Source: Parageobacillus caldoxylosilyticus NBRC 107762 (lineage in GTDB: Bacteria; Bacillota; Bacilli; Bacillales; Anoxybacillaceae). Taken from it: a stretch of 45,240 nucleotides of DNA. The stretch lies in contig NZ_BAWO01000054.1 of the NCBI RefSeq assembly GCF_000632715.1, forward strand, positions 1 through 45,240, written 5' to 3'. A program made the translations under genes and the position numbers. Positions 1 through 6,126 of the stretch are shown one piece after another. A model generated the notes under the pieces. That model was not told the DNA's origin. It saw only the letters and a program-made list of their open reading frames with translations, and made no database searches. The stretch's first letter is position 1. Every line of letters begins with the position of its first letter.

Positions 1-6
1 GAACGA

Positions 7-234
7 TTATTTTCTTTTAACCCAAAATTTCCATACACCATTTTCTTCTTTATAATCGACTAGCTCATGACCGCTCACGTTTATCCAAGCAGTTAGATCA
101 TTTTTTGCTCCTTGATCCGTCGTTTCGATTTCAAGTATTTGACCCGGTGGCAATTCATCGATAGCCTTTTTTGCCTTCACAACGATCATGGCACAAGATA
201 ATCCTTTTGTATCGACGACCTTATTCCCATTCAT
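7..234 (-). CDS. TusA-like sulfur-carrier protein, variant motif
   Basis: A 75-residue SirA/TusA/YeeD-fold protein, the third TusA domain of the sulfur cluster. TusA proteins hold a persulfide on a conserved cysteine and pass it to partners. Here Cys14 is kept in the block GLSCAMIVVK, but the usual CPxP motif reads C-A-M-I, so both prolines are gone. The rest aligns closely with the canonical 75-residue paralogue at 3268-3495. I chose the ATG at 234 because AAGGGAG lies about 8 nt upstream; an in-frame TTG at 252 has no such signal. It follows the rhodanese-dioxygenase gene by about 20 bp and is probably cotranscribed with it. Whether it still carries sulfur is an inference. Confidence 0.85.
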   Translation of the reverse strand: MNGNKVVDTKGLSCAMIVVKAKKAIDELPPGQILEIETTDQGAKNDLTAWINVSGHELVDYKEENGVWKFWVKRK

Positions 235-253
235 TTTCTCAACTCCCTTCAAA

Positions 254-1390
254 TTAACGGGTATGATGCAGCGCGCAACGGTTTGGACCGATTTCGAGTT
301 CTTGCTGTTGTTCCATGTCGACCGCTTTCAGCCCGCGGTTAATCGCTACGATGTCTTCAAAGTTTGGCGGTGTCTCTGTGTTTGCGTTTTGAACAACAAT
401 ATCGATAAATTCTTGTTTTTGCTTATGCTGCATCATTTCGTTGCGGGCGCGAATATTGCCTAATGTGTCGCCGATATATCCCGCTTTGTTCATTTCTTCA
501 TCCAAATTAGCGTAATGGGCAGGCAGAACGATTACATCATCCGCAATCGCAGCCACTTTTTCGTATACCGTGTCATACAAATCCGCGGCCCATTCCGCCG
601 CTTTTCCGCCTAAATCCGGGCGTCCGAGTCCGCCGACAAAAATCGTATCTCCAGAGAAAAGCAGTTGATTGTTTACGAAGAAGGAAACACTTCCCGGCGT
701 ATGTCCTGGCGTTTTCACCGCCAATACTTCTAATTGTACTTGCGCAAAATCAATGCGGTCATGTTTTTCCAGCGGTTCGAAATCAAACACCGCTCCTTCG
801 CTTTTCATCAAGTAATATGTCGCACCTGTACGTTCCGCCAACGCTTTTCCGCCGGAAATATGATCTGCATGTAAATGGGAATCGACGATATGCGTAATCG
901 CTGCTCCTTCTTCTTGCGCGACTTGTTCATATACATCAATAAACCGCGATGGATCAACGACAAGCGCTTCTTTTCCGGAAATCACCATGTAAGAGAGGCA
1001 CCCTTTTCCGACACGAATGAATTGATATACTTTCATCTTGTCATCTTCATATACTTTTGCTCTGTGAAGATGTTCGCTCCACGCTTTCATGCCGCCAACG
1101 AGCGTATAAATGTTGTCAAATCCTGCTTCTACTAATTGTTCTGCCACAAACGCCGCTGAACCGCCCTTGGCGCAAACGACGACAACATCTTTGTCTTTTG
1201 GGAGGCGGTCAATAACCGAATCTACACCATCAATCAACTCAAAGTATGGAACATTAATATATTCAAAATTCTCCCCTTCAATTTTCCAATCATGAAAATC
1301 GCTTTCGTTGCGTACGTCGAAAATAACGAGATGTTCTTTATTTAATACTTTTTCTGTCAATGTTTGCACCGTCATTTCTTTTACTGCCAT
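254..1390 (-). CDS. Rhodanese - persulfide dioxygenase fusion (YrkH/CstB-like)
   Basis: A 378-residue two-domain protein. Residues 1-110 are a rhodanese domain with active-site Cys73 in CAKGGSA. Residues about 115-300 are a metallo-beta-lactamase fold with HLHADH (172-177), TPGHTPG (His230) and FSGDT (Asp248), the ETHE1-type iron site of persulfide dioxygenases. A tail of about 80 residues ends in GPNRCALHH. Expected role: oxidise glutathione- or bacillithiol-type persulfide to sulfite and move sulfur onward. The rhodanese-first order differs from the PDO-rhodanese order I recall for S. aureus CstB. ATG 1390 is preferred over ATG 1396, because AGGGGG abuts 1396 but is well spaced for 1390. 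A CstR-like operator overlaps that Shine-Dalgarno, and a terminator lies just upstream, so the gene has its own control. Confidence 0.93.
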   Translation of the reverse strand: MAVKEMTVQTLTEKVLNKEHLVIFDVRNESDFHDWKIEGENFEYINVPYFELIDGVDSVIDRLPKDKDVVVVCAKGGSAAFVAEQLVEAGFDNIYTLVGGMKAWSEHLHRAKVYEDDKMKVYQFIRVGKGCLSYMVISGKEALVVDPSRFIDVYEQVAQEEGAAITHIVDSHLHADHISGGKALAERTGATYYLMKSEGAVFDFEPLEKHDRIDFAQVQLEVLAVKTPGHTPGSVSFFVNNQLLFSGDTIFVGGLGRPDLGGKAAEWAADLYDTVYEKVAAIADDVIVLPAHYANLDEEMNKAGYIGDTLGNIRARNEMMQHKQKQEFIDIVVQNANTETPPNFEDIVAINRGLKAVDMEQQQELEIGPNRCALHHTR

Positions 1391-1394
1391 TTTC

Positions 1395-1410
1395 ATACCC
1401 CCTATAGTAT
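1395..1410. promoter_or_regulatory. CstR-type operator (site 1)
   Basis: ATACCCCCTATAGTAT, an imperfect inverted repeat of the form ATAC-N8-GTAT, resembles CsoR/CstR-family operators. It lies immediately before the rhodanese-dioxygenase gene, and on the minus strand its G-run is the gene's Shine-Dalgarno. Bound repressor could therefore block both promoter clearance and initiation; that is inference. Confidence 0.7.
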
Positions 1411-1422
1411 ATTTTATTTTTT

Positions 1423-1461
1423 AAAAAAACCGCTCAATCAGGATTGAGCTGTATCGAGCGG
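1423..1461 (-). terminator. Terminator after TusA-rhodanese gene
   Basis: On the minus strand CCGCTCGA pairs with TTGAGCGG (one G-T pair) directly before a run of seven T. It overlaps the stop codon of the TusA-rhodanese gene and separates that operon from the dioxygenase gene. Confidence 0.75.
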
Positions 1462-2007
1462 TCCTTCCCATTTCGACATGCCTGGGACGACATTCCATAC
1501 ATTAGCAAATCCTTTTTCGGTTAATTTTTGTGCCGCTAAATCGCTGCGCGTTCCAGTACGGCAAACCACATAAATCGTTTTATCCTTCGGCAGCTCATTG
1601 ATGCGGTCTTCTAATTCTCCAAGCGGAATTGACACAGCGCCTGGTATATGTCCGAACGCATACTCCGCCGGTTCGCGGACATCTACAATGACCACAGAGT
1701 CATCATTTATTTTTTCCGCCAGCTGCTCGTTGGAAATCACATGAGGATATGTTGCTTCGTCTTTTGTCTCATGGTCACTTGCTTTACGAATATAATGTTT
1801 TAACACGTTTCCTTCCTCGATCGTTCCCAAATATTGATGGCCGGTACTTTCCGCCCATGCTTTGATATCGGCTTTCGAACCTTTATCGGTTGCCTGTACT
1901 TCAAGGACTTGTCCCGGTTGTAACTCATTGATCGCTTTTTTTGTTTTTACAATTGGCATTGGGCAAGATAATCCTTTTGCATCAATGGTCATATTTACTC
2001 GAATCAT
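1438..2007 (-). CDS. TusA-rhodanese fusion (YrkF-like)
   Basis: A 189-residue cytosolic sulfurtransferase. Residues 1-75 are a TusA domain with the canonical GLSCPMP block (Cys15). Residues about 88-189 are a rhodanese domain with DVREPAEY and active-site Cys149 in CRTGTRSD. The fusion should relay persulfide sulfur between the two cysteines, as in B. subtilis YrkF. The start has AAAGGAGG about 8 nt upstream. It is the last gene of a run (DsrE, membrane rhodanese, rhodanese, TusA-rhodanese) with gaps of under 30 bp, closed by a terminator overlapping its stop. Confidence 0.93.
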   Translation of the reverse strand: MIRVNMTIDAKGLSCPMPIVKTKKAINELQPGQVLEVQATDKGSKADIKAWAESTGHQYLGTIEEGNVLKHYIRKASDHETKDEATYPHVISNEQLAEKINDDSVVIVDVREPAEYAFGHIPGAVSIPLGELEDRINELPKDKTIYVVCRTGTRSDLAAQKLTEKGFANVWNVVPGMSKWEGPLDTAQS

Positions 2008-2034
2008 GCTGCATTCCTCCTTTTGCCGTTTTAT

Positions 2035-2331
2035 TTATTCCACAGGTCCTTCCCATTCCAACATGCCGCCAGTCATATTGATCACATGATATCCATGACT
2101 TTCTAACAGCTGTGCTGCGCGTCCGCTTCTTCCTCCCGAACGGCAAACAAGGATATATTCCTTGTTTTTATCCAGCTCATTCATGCGAAATTCGAGCAAT
2201 CCTAACGGAATATTGATCGCACCAGGGATTTTCCCGGCCGCCACTTCATCTGCTTCACGAACATCGATAATGTTCAGCTGTTTTCCTTCTTGAAGAAGTT
2301 TTTCTACTTCTTTTGCCGTTAATTGTTTCAT
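2035..2331 (-). CDS. Single-domain rhodanese sulfurtransferase
   Basis: A 98-residue GlpE-type rhodanese. It has the DVREADE block near residue 23, HxPGA-like AGKIPGAINIP, and the active-site loop CRSGGRSG with Cys63. The catalytic loop is complete, so it should be active in sulfane-sulfur transfer. I use ATG 2331, not the TTG at 2334, because AAAGGAGG is about 9 nt upstream of the ATG. It sits inside the sulfur operon between the membrane rhodanese and the TusA-rhodanese fusion. Confidence 0.93.
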   Translation of the reverse strand: MKQLTAKEVEKLLQEGKQLNIIDVREADEVAAGKIPGAINIPLGLLEFRMNELDKNKEYILVCRSGGRSGRAAQLLESHGYHVINMTGGMLEWEGPVE

Positions 2332-2350
2332 CAACGATCCCCTCCTTTTT

Positions 2351-2716
2351 TTATGACCAAGCGTTCATTCCGCCTTTTACGTTTGTTACGTATTGGAATC
2401 CAAGTTTCTTCAATAGTCTGCTGGCTTTTGTGCTTCGCATTCCGCTTTGGCAAATTACAATCACTTCTTTTTCTTTGGATAATTCATTCGCGCGTTTTGG
2501 CAATTCATGAAGCGGAATATTTTTAAATCCGCGAATATGGTTCGCACGAAATTCCGCGGGAGTACGTACATCCACATACTGCACATCTTTTTTTCCTAAT
2601 TCTTTCTTTAGCTCTGCTGTCGTCATCATCCGTACTCCGCGCGGTGGAATGACGCGGCTTGCAATAAACCAAGCGAGCAACAGGAATAAAACGATATTTA
2701 TTACTGTTTGTGCCAT
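2351..2716 (-). CDS. Membrane-anchored rhodanese
   Basis: A 121-residue protein with one N-terminal transmembrane helix (about residues 5-22, INIVLFLLLAWFIASRV) and a C-terminal rhodanese domain whose active loop CQSGMRST places the cysteine at residue 89. The topology suggests the enzyme domain faces the cytosol. It resembles the short anchored rhodaneses of Bacillus such as YqhL. AAAGGTGAT precedes the ATG at good spacing. It is the second gene of the operon that begins with the DsrE gene at 3211. Confidence 0.9.
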   Translation of the reverse strand: MAQTVINIVLFLLLAWFIASRVIPPRGVRMMTTAELKKELGKKDVQYVDVRTPAEFRANHIRGFKNIPLHELPKRANELSKEKEVIVICQSGMRSTKASRLLKKLGFQYVTNVKGGMNAWS

Positions 2717-2728
2717 TCGTAATCACCT

Positions 2729-3211
2729 TTAAATGAATAAGTTTATGTTCCCTTCTGACGCATCCGCCAAATACGTTGCCACTCCAGCAAACTCAATGCC
2801 ATCAATCAATTCTTCTGGCTTTAATCCTAATAAATCAACGGTCATTTGACACGCGACTAATTTAACCCCCTGTTCTTTTGCCATTTCGATTAATTGTGGC
2901 AGCGGCATCGCGTTATGCTTTTTTATAACGTGTTTGATTAATTTTGGTCCGATGCCGCCAAAGTTCATGCGGGAAAGCCCCATGCGATCCGCTCCACGCG
3001 GCATCATTTTGGCAAACATTTTTTCCAAAAACCCTTTTTTCACCGAAATATGCCCGTCTTTTCGCAATGCGTTTAATCCCCAAAACGTATGGAAAATCGT
3101 GACGTCATGGTCATAAGCGGCGGCACCGTTCGCGATGATGTAAGCTGCCATCGCTTTATCGTAGTCGCCGCTAAATAAAATAATCGTTGTTTTTTTCTTT
3201 TGTTGCGACAT
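2729..3211 (-). CDS. DsrE-family sulfur-relay protein (YrkE-like)
   Basis: A 160-residue DsrE/DsrF/DrsH-like protein. The family signature VKLVACQMTVDLLGL puts the conserved sulfur-carrying cysteine at residue 121, and the N-terminal part TIILFSGDYDKAMAAYIIANGAA is the usual alpha/beta start. DsrE proteins exchange persulfide sulfur with TusA and rhodanese partners, which are all neighbours here. ATG 3211 is chosen because GGAAGGAGGGG lies just upstream; the in-frame codon at 3235 has no signal. A CstR-type operator is 24 bp upstream, so this is the likely head of the four-gene operon running to 1438. Confidence 0.92.
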   Translation of the reverse strand: MSQQKKKTTIILFSGDYDKAMAAYIIANGAAAYDHDVTIFHTFWGLNALRKDGHISVKKGFLEKMFAKMMPRGADRMGLSRMNFGGIGPKLIKHVIKKHNAMPLPQLIEMAKEQGVKLVACQMTVDLLGLKPEELIDGIEFAGVATYLADASEGNINLFI

Positions 3212-3235
3212 TAAGTCCCCTCCTTCCATATACAT

Positions 3236-3251
3236 ATACTTATATAGGTAT
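3236..3251. promoter_or_regulatory. CstR-type operator (site 2)
   Basis: ATACTTATATAGGTAT has the same ATAC-N8-GTAT form as the other five sites, with the poorest C-tract. It lies between the TusA gene and the DsrE gene and probably controls the DsrE-rhodanese operon. No clear -35 was seen here. Confidence 0.6.
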
Positions 3252-3267
3252 ATGGACAGCTAAAAAA

Positions 3268-3495
3268 TTACCCTTTTTGAATCCAAAACGTCAATACGCC
3301 ATTTTCTTCTTTCATGTCAATAACCGTATGGCCGCTTGCTTTCGCCCATGCCGGCAAGTCGCTTTTCGATCCTTTGTCGGTCGTTTGAATTTCGAGCACT
3401 TGTCCTGATGTTAATTCATCCATCGCTTTTTTCGCTTTTACAACCGGCATTGGACAAGCTAATCCCTTCGCATCTAATACTTTATTTACATTCAT
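3268..3495 (-). CDS. TusA sulfur-carrier protein
   Basis: A 75-residue TusA-family protein with the intact motif GLACPMPVVK (Cys14). It accepts and donates a persulfide on Cys14 and is a likely partner of the adjacent DsrE and rhodanese proteins. AAGGAGG precedes the ATG. It has its own strong promoter with a CstR-type operator, so it is the first gene after the regulator. Compare the paralogue at 7-234, which keeps the cysteine but not the prolines. Confidence 0.94.
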   Translation of the reverse strand: MNVNKVLDAKGLACPMPVVKAKKAMDELTSGQVLEIQTTDKGSKSDLPAWAKASGHTVIDMKEENGVLTFWIQKG

Positions 3496-3523
3496 GATGG
3501 ATAACCTCCTTGTTATCTTACTA

Positions 3524-3539
3524 TTACCCCTATAGGTAT
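3524..3539. promoter_or_regulatory. CstR-type operator (site 3)
   Basis: TTACCCCTATAGGTAT is the best inverted repeat of the set, with core CCCCTATAGG. It overlaps the end of the -10 box of the tusA promoter, a position suited to blocking RNA polymerase. Confidence 0.75.
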
Positions 3540-3566
3540 ATTAGTATGGATAAAAGAGTGTGTCAA
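3538..3566 (-). promoter_or_regulatory. Promoter of the tusA gene
   Basis: On the minus strand TTGACA (3566-3561), a 17-nt spacer and TAATAT (3543-3538) form a near-consensus sigma-A promoter. CstR operator site 3 begins inside the -10 box. Confidence 0.8.
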
Positions 3567-3585
3567 CCCTTTTTGAAGAGTTGAC

Positions 3586-3846
3586 TTATCTGCTTTTTAC
3601 TAATAGCTCTACTGCCTCTTTGACTAAATGTTCCGTTTTTTCCCCTTTTTCCATGCTTTCGCGGAGACAATTTTCTAAATTGGTGCTTACAATGACCGCA
3701 ATGGCGCGATCGATCGCATTGCGTGCCGCCGATAACTGCGCGACAACGCTTTTGCAGTCTTTTCCTTGTTCCATCATGCTAAGAACACCTTTTATTTGTC
3801 CTTCAATCCGTCTTAAGCGGTTTTTGATTTCTTTATTGTATTCCAT
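3586..3846 (-). CDS. cstR: CstR-type persulfide-sensing repressor
   Basis: An 86-residue all-helical CsoR/RcnR-family protein (KNRLRRIEGQIKGVLSMME at the start). Cys31 and Cys60 are present, matching the two persulfide-reactive cysteines of S. aureus CstR. The copper-ligand histidine of CsoR, just before the second cysteine, is replaced (NLENC), so a sulfur sensor is preferred over a copper sensor. It should bind the six ATAC-N8-GTAT sites in this window and release them when persulfides link the two cysteines. AAAGGGG lies 9 nt before the ATG. The upstream rhodanese-like ORF overlaps its first 34 nt, so the two are translationally linked. Confidence 0.93.
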   Translation of the reverse strand: MEYNKEIKNRLRRIEGQIKGVLSMMEQGKDCKSVVAQLSAARNAIDRAIAVIVSTNLENCLRESMEKGEKTEHLVKEAVELLVKSR

Positions 3847-4202
3847 TTTTCATTTCCCCTTTCTCGACAAGGACAATGGATGATTGAATAGCTTTGTACG
3901 TCAAAACCGTGACGGCGTAAAAAACGTATGCCTAAATTTTTTTCGATTTCATCGTTTGCAATAATATGAATCGATTTACTCGGAATATTAGAAAAATGCC
4001 GTTTTAAATAAGCATACGGAATATGAAGCGAATTAGCAATAGGCGGTTCTGTCGCTTCATTATAATCACGAATATCTAAAACAATCATATCCTTGATTCG
4101 TTCATCGGCTATATCTATACATGGAACATTGTTTACCGGATAATAACGGCGATACAATGCCATAAATAATAAACCGAAAATAATCAGGCTAATGATATAC
4201 AA
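3813..4202 (-). CDS. Membrane-anchored rhodanese-like protein lacking the active cysteine
   Basis: About 129 residues: one N-terminal transmembrane helix (YIISLIIFGLLFMALY), then a rhodanese-like domain with MIVLDIRDYNEAT and SLHIPYAYL. The normal active-site loop is replaced by IIANDEIEKN, so classic sulfurtransfer at that position is not expected. Cysteines near the C-terminus (HCPCRER) could be redox-active or bind metal; that is speculation. I prefer the TTG at 4202, which has a perfect GAGGTGATC at ideal spacing, over the ATG at 4223. A CstR-type operator precedes it and it overlaps cstR, so it is the autoregulated first gene of that operon. Confidence 0.75.
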   Translation of the reverse strand: MYIISLIIFGLLFMALYRRYYPVNNVPCIDIADERIKDMIVLDIRDYNEATEPPIANSLHIPYAYLKRHFSNIPSKSIHIIANDEIEKNLGIRFLRRHGFDVQSYSIIHCPCRERGNEKWNTIKKSKTA

Positions 4203-4245
4203 ACGGCGATCACCTCGATCCATTACTGTTATCCCCGCTTATTAT

Positions 4246-4261
4246 ATACCCTAATAGGTAT
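4246..4261. promoter_or_regulatory. CstR-type operator (site 4)
   Basis: ATACCCTAATAGGTAT, another ATAC-N8-GTAT inverted repeat, lies upstream of the rhodanese-like/cstR operon and overlaps a TAATAT -10-like box on the minus strand. It suggests CstR autoregulation. Confidence 0.72.
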
Positions 4262-4324
4262 ATTAGCAACTGTTTTATTTTAACAATATATGGATGAATG
4301 ATGTATCGTTCATCATCCCGACAT

Positions 4325-4354
4325 GTATTGAGACAACCGCTGTTGCCTCAATAC
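4325..4354 (-). terminator. Hairpin at the end of the methyltransferase gene
   Basis: GTATTGAG pairs with CTCAATAC and the stem continues with CAAC/GTTG around a short loop. It overlaps the methyltransferase stop codon. No U-run follows on the minus strand, so termination is only likely, not certain. Confidence 0.4.
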
Positions 4355-4914
4355 GTTAGCAATATGCCGTATACGGTTGGATGAAAGGAGAAAAATTCCA
4401 CATTCTGGTGTTTTGTTTTCATATATTCCAACAATTGTTGAGAAGGAATTCTCTCATGAAGCGGCGGCCCCATTTCGCTTTCCACCGCTTCCCATTCAAT
4501 GATCAGAAATTTTCCGTTCGGTTTCATTACCCGTTCGATCTCAGCAAGCACTGCGTCATGATCATCTATTTCATGAAACACAAACGACATGAGTCCTTTG
4601 TCCACTGATTGTGCAGGCAAAGATGTATTAGATACATCTCCAAGTATATATTCGATATTATCCACTTGTTCTTTTTCTGCGTGTTTCTTTAAAAATTCCA
4701 ACATTTCTCGTTGTACATCCACCGCATATACTTTTTCTTTCGTCTTTTTCGCCATTGGCACGGTAAAATACCCATTGCCGGCTCCTAAATCAGCAATGAC
4801 ATCTTGTGTTCCGATTTGCAATATCTCTATCACCCTTTCTGGATCAATGATTTCTTTTCGCTTCGGATCTAATAATTTTTCCGCCTTTTCTGGATGAAAA
4901 CGATGCCCTGCCAT
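4348..4914 (-). CDS. Class I SAM-dependent methyltransferase
   Basis: A 188-residue methyltransferase with the SAM-binding motif I DLGAGNGYFT (near residue 43), the acidic VDVQREM of motif II, and GDVSNTSLPAQSVD followed by FVFHEIDDHD as later motifs. It resembles UbiE/MenG-type and small-molecule methyltransferases; the substrate cannot be read from the sequence. AGGAGG lies upstream of the ATG. It sits inside the sulfur cluster but shows no CstR-type operator, so it may simply be a neighbour. Confidence 0.85.
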   Translation of the reverse strand: MAGHRFHPEKAEKLLDPKRKEIIDPERVIEILQIGTQDVIADLGAGNGYFTVPMAKKTKEKVYAVDVQREMLEFLKKHAEKEQVDNIEYILGDVSNTSLPAQSVDKGLMSFVFHEIDDHDAVLAEIERVMKPNGKFLIIEWEAVESEMGPPLHERIPSQQLLEYMKTKHQNVEFFSFHPTVYGILLTY

Positions 4915-4957
4915 TCATAAATCCTCCTGTATTCTTTTTTTAATGGTTATTATAATC

Positions 4958-4991
4958 AAAAAGCTTCGGAATCCATAATCCGAAGCTTTTT
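4958..4991 (-). terminator. Terminator below the glutaredoxin/DsrE operon
   Basis: A 12-bp stem (AAAAAGCTTCGG with its complement) has a 10-nt loop. On the minus strand it ends in a T-rich tract, and it lies beyond the pseudogene that follows the glutaredoxin gene. Confidence 0.8.
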
Positions 4992-5006
4992 CTTGCTGAT
5001 GCATTT

Positions 5007-5216
5007 TTAGCAAACCACACAACGGTTTGGATCGCTTTCCATTCCCCGTTGTTCTTTATCTGGTTGAAATTTTTCTATATTCGTTTGACGCACTTTCAAT
5101 CGTATATGCTTCTTTCCTTCCGTTTCCAATCATCGAATTCCTCTTTGTTGCGTACATCCAAAATGAATCGTTTCACACCGCTTGGAAACGGGTTCTTTTA
5201 CAGGAATTACGTCCCG
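5007..5216 (-). pseudogene. Remnant of a second rhodanese-dioxygenase gene
   Basis: No intact ORF, but two blocks match the ends of the rhodanese-dioxygenase at 254-1390. One minus-strand frame reads FILDVRNKEEFDDWKRKEE, like VIFDVRNESDFHDWKIEGE in the intact gene's rhodanese domain. Downstream, in another frame, MESDPNRCVVC and a stop match its C-terminal GPNRCALHH tail. The catalytic loop and the whole metallo-beta-lactamase domain are missing, and the frame changes between blocks. This is an internally deleted, frameshifted paralogue. It follows the glutaredoxin gene directly, so the DsrE-glutaredoxin-dioxygenase order was probably once a complete operon. Confidence 0.75.
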
Positions 5217-5223
5217 TGCCTCA

Positions 5224-5457
5224 TTAGCGCTGCAACAATTGCATGATGGCGTCCGGGTCAAAGCCAATTACCCATTGGCCATCAATTTCGATTTGCGGAA
5301 CTCCGATTTGCCCCGTTGTTTCAACAAGTTTCCGCGCCGCGGCAGGATCCTGCTGCACGTTTACTTCTTCAAACGGAACGCCTTGTTCACGTAAAAAGTT
5401 TTTCACCATTACACAATACGGACATGTCGTTGTTGTATATACCGTAACTCGTTTCAT
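5224..5457 (-). CDS. Glutaredoxin-like protein
   Basis: A 77-residue glutaredoxin-fold protein with the dithiol motif CPYC (Cys12, Cys15), the cis-proline block GVPQIEID, and the C-terminal helix start GFDPDAIMQLL. It should reduce mixed disulfides or persulfides. ATG 5457 is chosen because GGAGGG is 6 nt upstream; the ATG at 5463 touches that Shine-Dalgarno. It follows the DsrE gene by 13 bp, so both are probably under the CstR-type operator at 5924. Confidence 0.92.
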   Translation of the reverse strand: MKRVTVYTTTTCPYCVMVKNFLREQGVPFEEVNVQQDPAAARKLVETTGQIGVPQIEIDGQWVIGFDPDAIMQLLQR

Positions 5458-5470
5458 TTTCATCCCTCCA

Positions 5471-5860
5471 CTAGAACGTCAACGTAATGTCGGCGTCTTT
5501 CGCAAAGTTTAAAAATGTGGCCGCTCCAGCGACTTCAATTCCATCGACAAATTGATCTTTGTCAAGACCCATGACGTCCATCGTCATTTGGCATGCAACC
5601 AGTTTCACACCTAATTCTTGCGCCATTTTTACAAGCTCTTCGATTGACGGAACATTCGCTTTTTGAAATCCTTCTTGAAAATGCTCTTTTCCTTCTGGAA
5701 GCGGTAAGTTTTTATGTGCTTCTTTATGAATGAGATTCAACCCTTCAAATGTGAAGAAAATGCCTACTTCTGCCTCTGATGCCGCTGCCGCTGTGGCAAT
5801 ATTGAATACTTTGTATGCGTCAAATAAACTACCGTTAGCTGCGATAATCGCTACTTTCAT
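5471..5860 (-). CDS. DsrE-family sulfur-relay protein, second copy
   Basis: A 129-residue DsrE/DrsH-like protein with signature GVKLVACQMTMDVMG (Cys90), paralogous to the 160-residue protein at 2729-3211 but lacking its extra middle segment. It should carry sulfane sulfur within the relay. ATG 5860 has GAGGAGG upstream; the TTG at 5863 is not needed. It heads an operon with the glutaredoxin and the dioxygenase remnant, behind a good promoter with a CstR-type operator. Confidence 0.92.
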   Translation of the reverse strand: MKVAIIAANGSLFDAYKVFNIATAAAASEAEVGIFFTFEGLNLIHKEAHKNLPLPEGKEHFQEGFQKANVPSIEELVKMAQELGVKLVACQMTMDVMGLDKDQFVDGIEVAGAATFLNFAKDADITLTF

Positions 5861-5923
5861 CAAGAATTCCTCCTCGTTTTTTCTCGATCATAGTTTTTAC
5901 AAAATAAAATATTTTATTTACAT

Positions 5924-5939
5924 ATACATGTATGGGTAT
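5924..5939. promoter_or_regulatory. CstR-type operator (site 5)
   Basis: ATACATGTATGGGTAT keeps the ATAC-N8-GTAT frame with a GGG half-site. It lies 15 bp downstream of the -10 box of the DsrE/glutaredoxin promoter. Confidence 0.65.
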
Positions 5940-5953
5940 ATAACCTAGTCCTT

Positions 5954-5982
5954 ATAGTAATCGATTTTTCCATAAATGTCAA
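5954..5982 (-). promoter_or_regulatory. Promoter of the DsrE/glutaredoxin operon
   Basis: TTGACA (5982-5977), a 17-nt spacer and TACTAT (5959-5954) on the minus strand make a good sigma-A promoter. CstR-type site 5 lies just downstream. Confidence 0.75.
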
Positions 5983-5993
5983 CTAACAAATAT

Positions 5994-6024
5994 AAAAAAT
6001 GTCGAGCAGGAAGTCCTACTCGAC
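5994..6024 (-). terminator. Terminator of the cyd operon
   Basis: GTCGAGTAGG pairs with CCTGCTCGAC around a 4-nt loop, followed on the minus strand by a run of T. It overlaps the cydS stop codon. Confidence 0.85.
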
Positions 6025-6114
6025 CTGTTTGTCTTTCAATCCAGCCCAAAACGCGGCAACCACAGACAACGCCACAATAAGAATTGGTGCATACATAATA
6101 AGAAATGTTTGCAT
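6016..6114 (-). CDS. cydS: Cytochrome bd oxidase small subunit CydS
   Basis: A 32-residue single-pass membrane peptide starting MQTFLIMYAP and ending in GLKDKQVE, with a hydrophobic core of about 20 residues. It matches my memory of CydS, the third subunit in the Geobacillus bd oxidase structure. CydS packs against CydA and is thought to stabilise the heme region. GGGGGAG lies a few nt before the ATG and the gene follows cydB by 12 bp, inside the operon and before its terminator. It is too short for routine gene callers. Confidence 0.85.
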   Translation of the reverse strand: MQTFLIMYAPILIVALSVVAAFWAGLKDKQVE

Positions 6115-6126
6115 GTTATGCTCCCC

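Noticed and set aside
3586-3846. Assignment of the regulator as copper-sensing CsoR
   Set aside because: The histidine ligand before the second cysteine is absent, no copper ATPase is near, and all its neighbours are sulfur-transfer genes.
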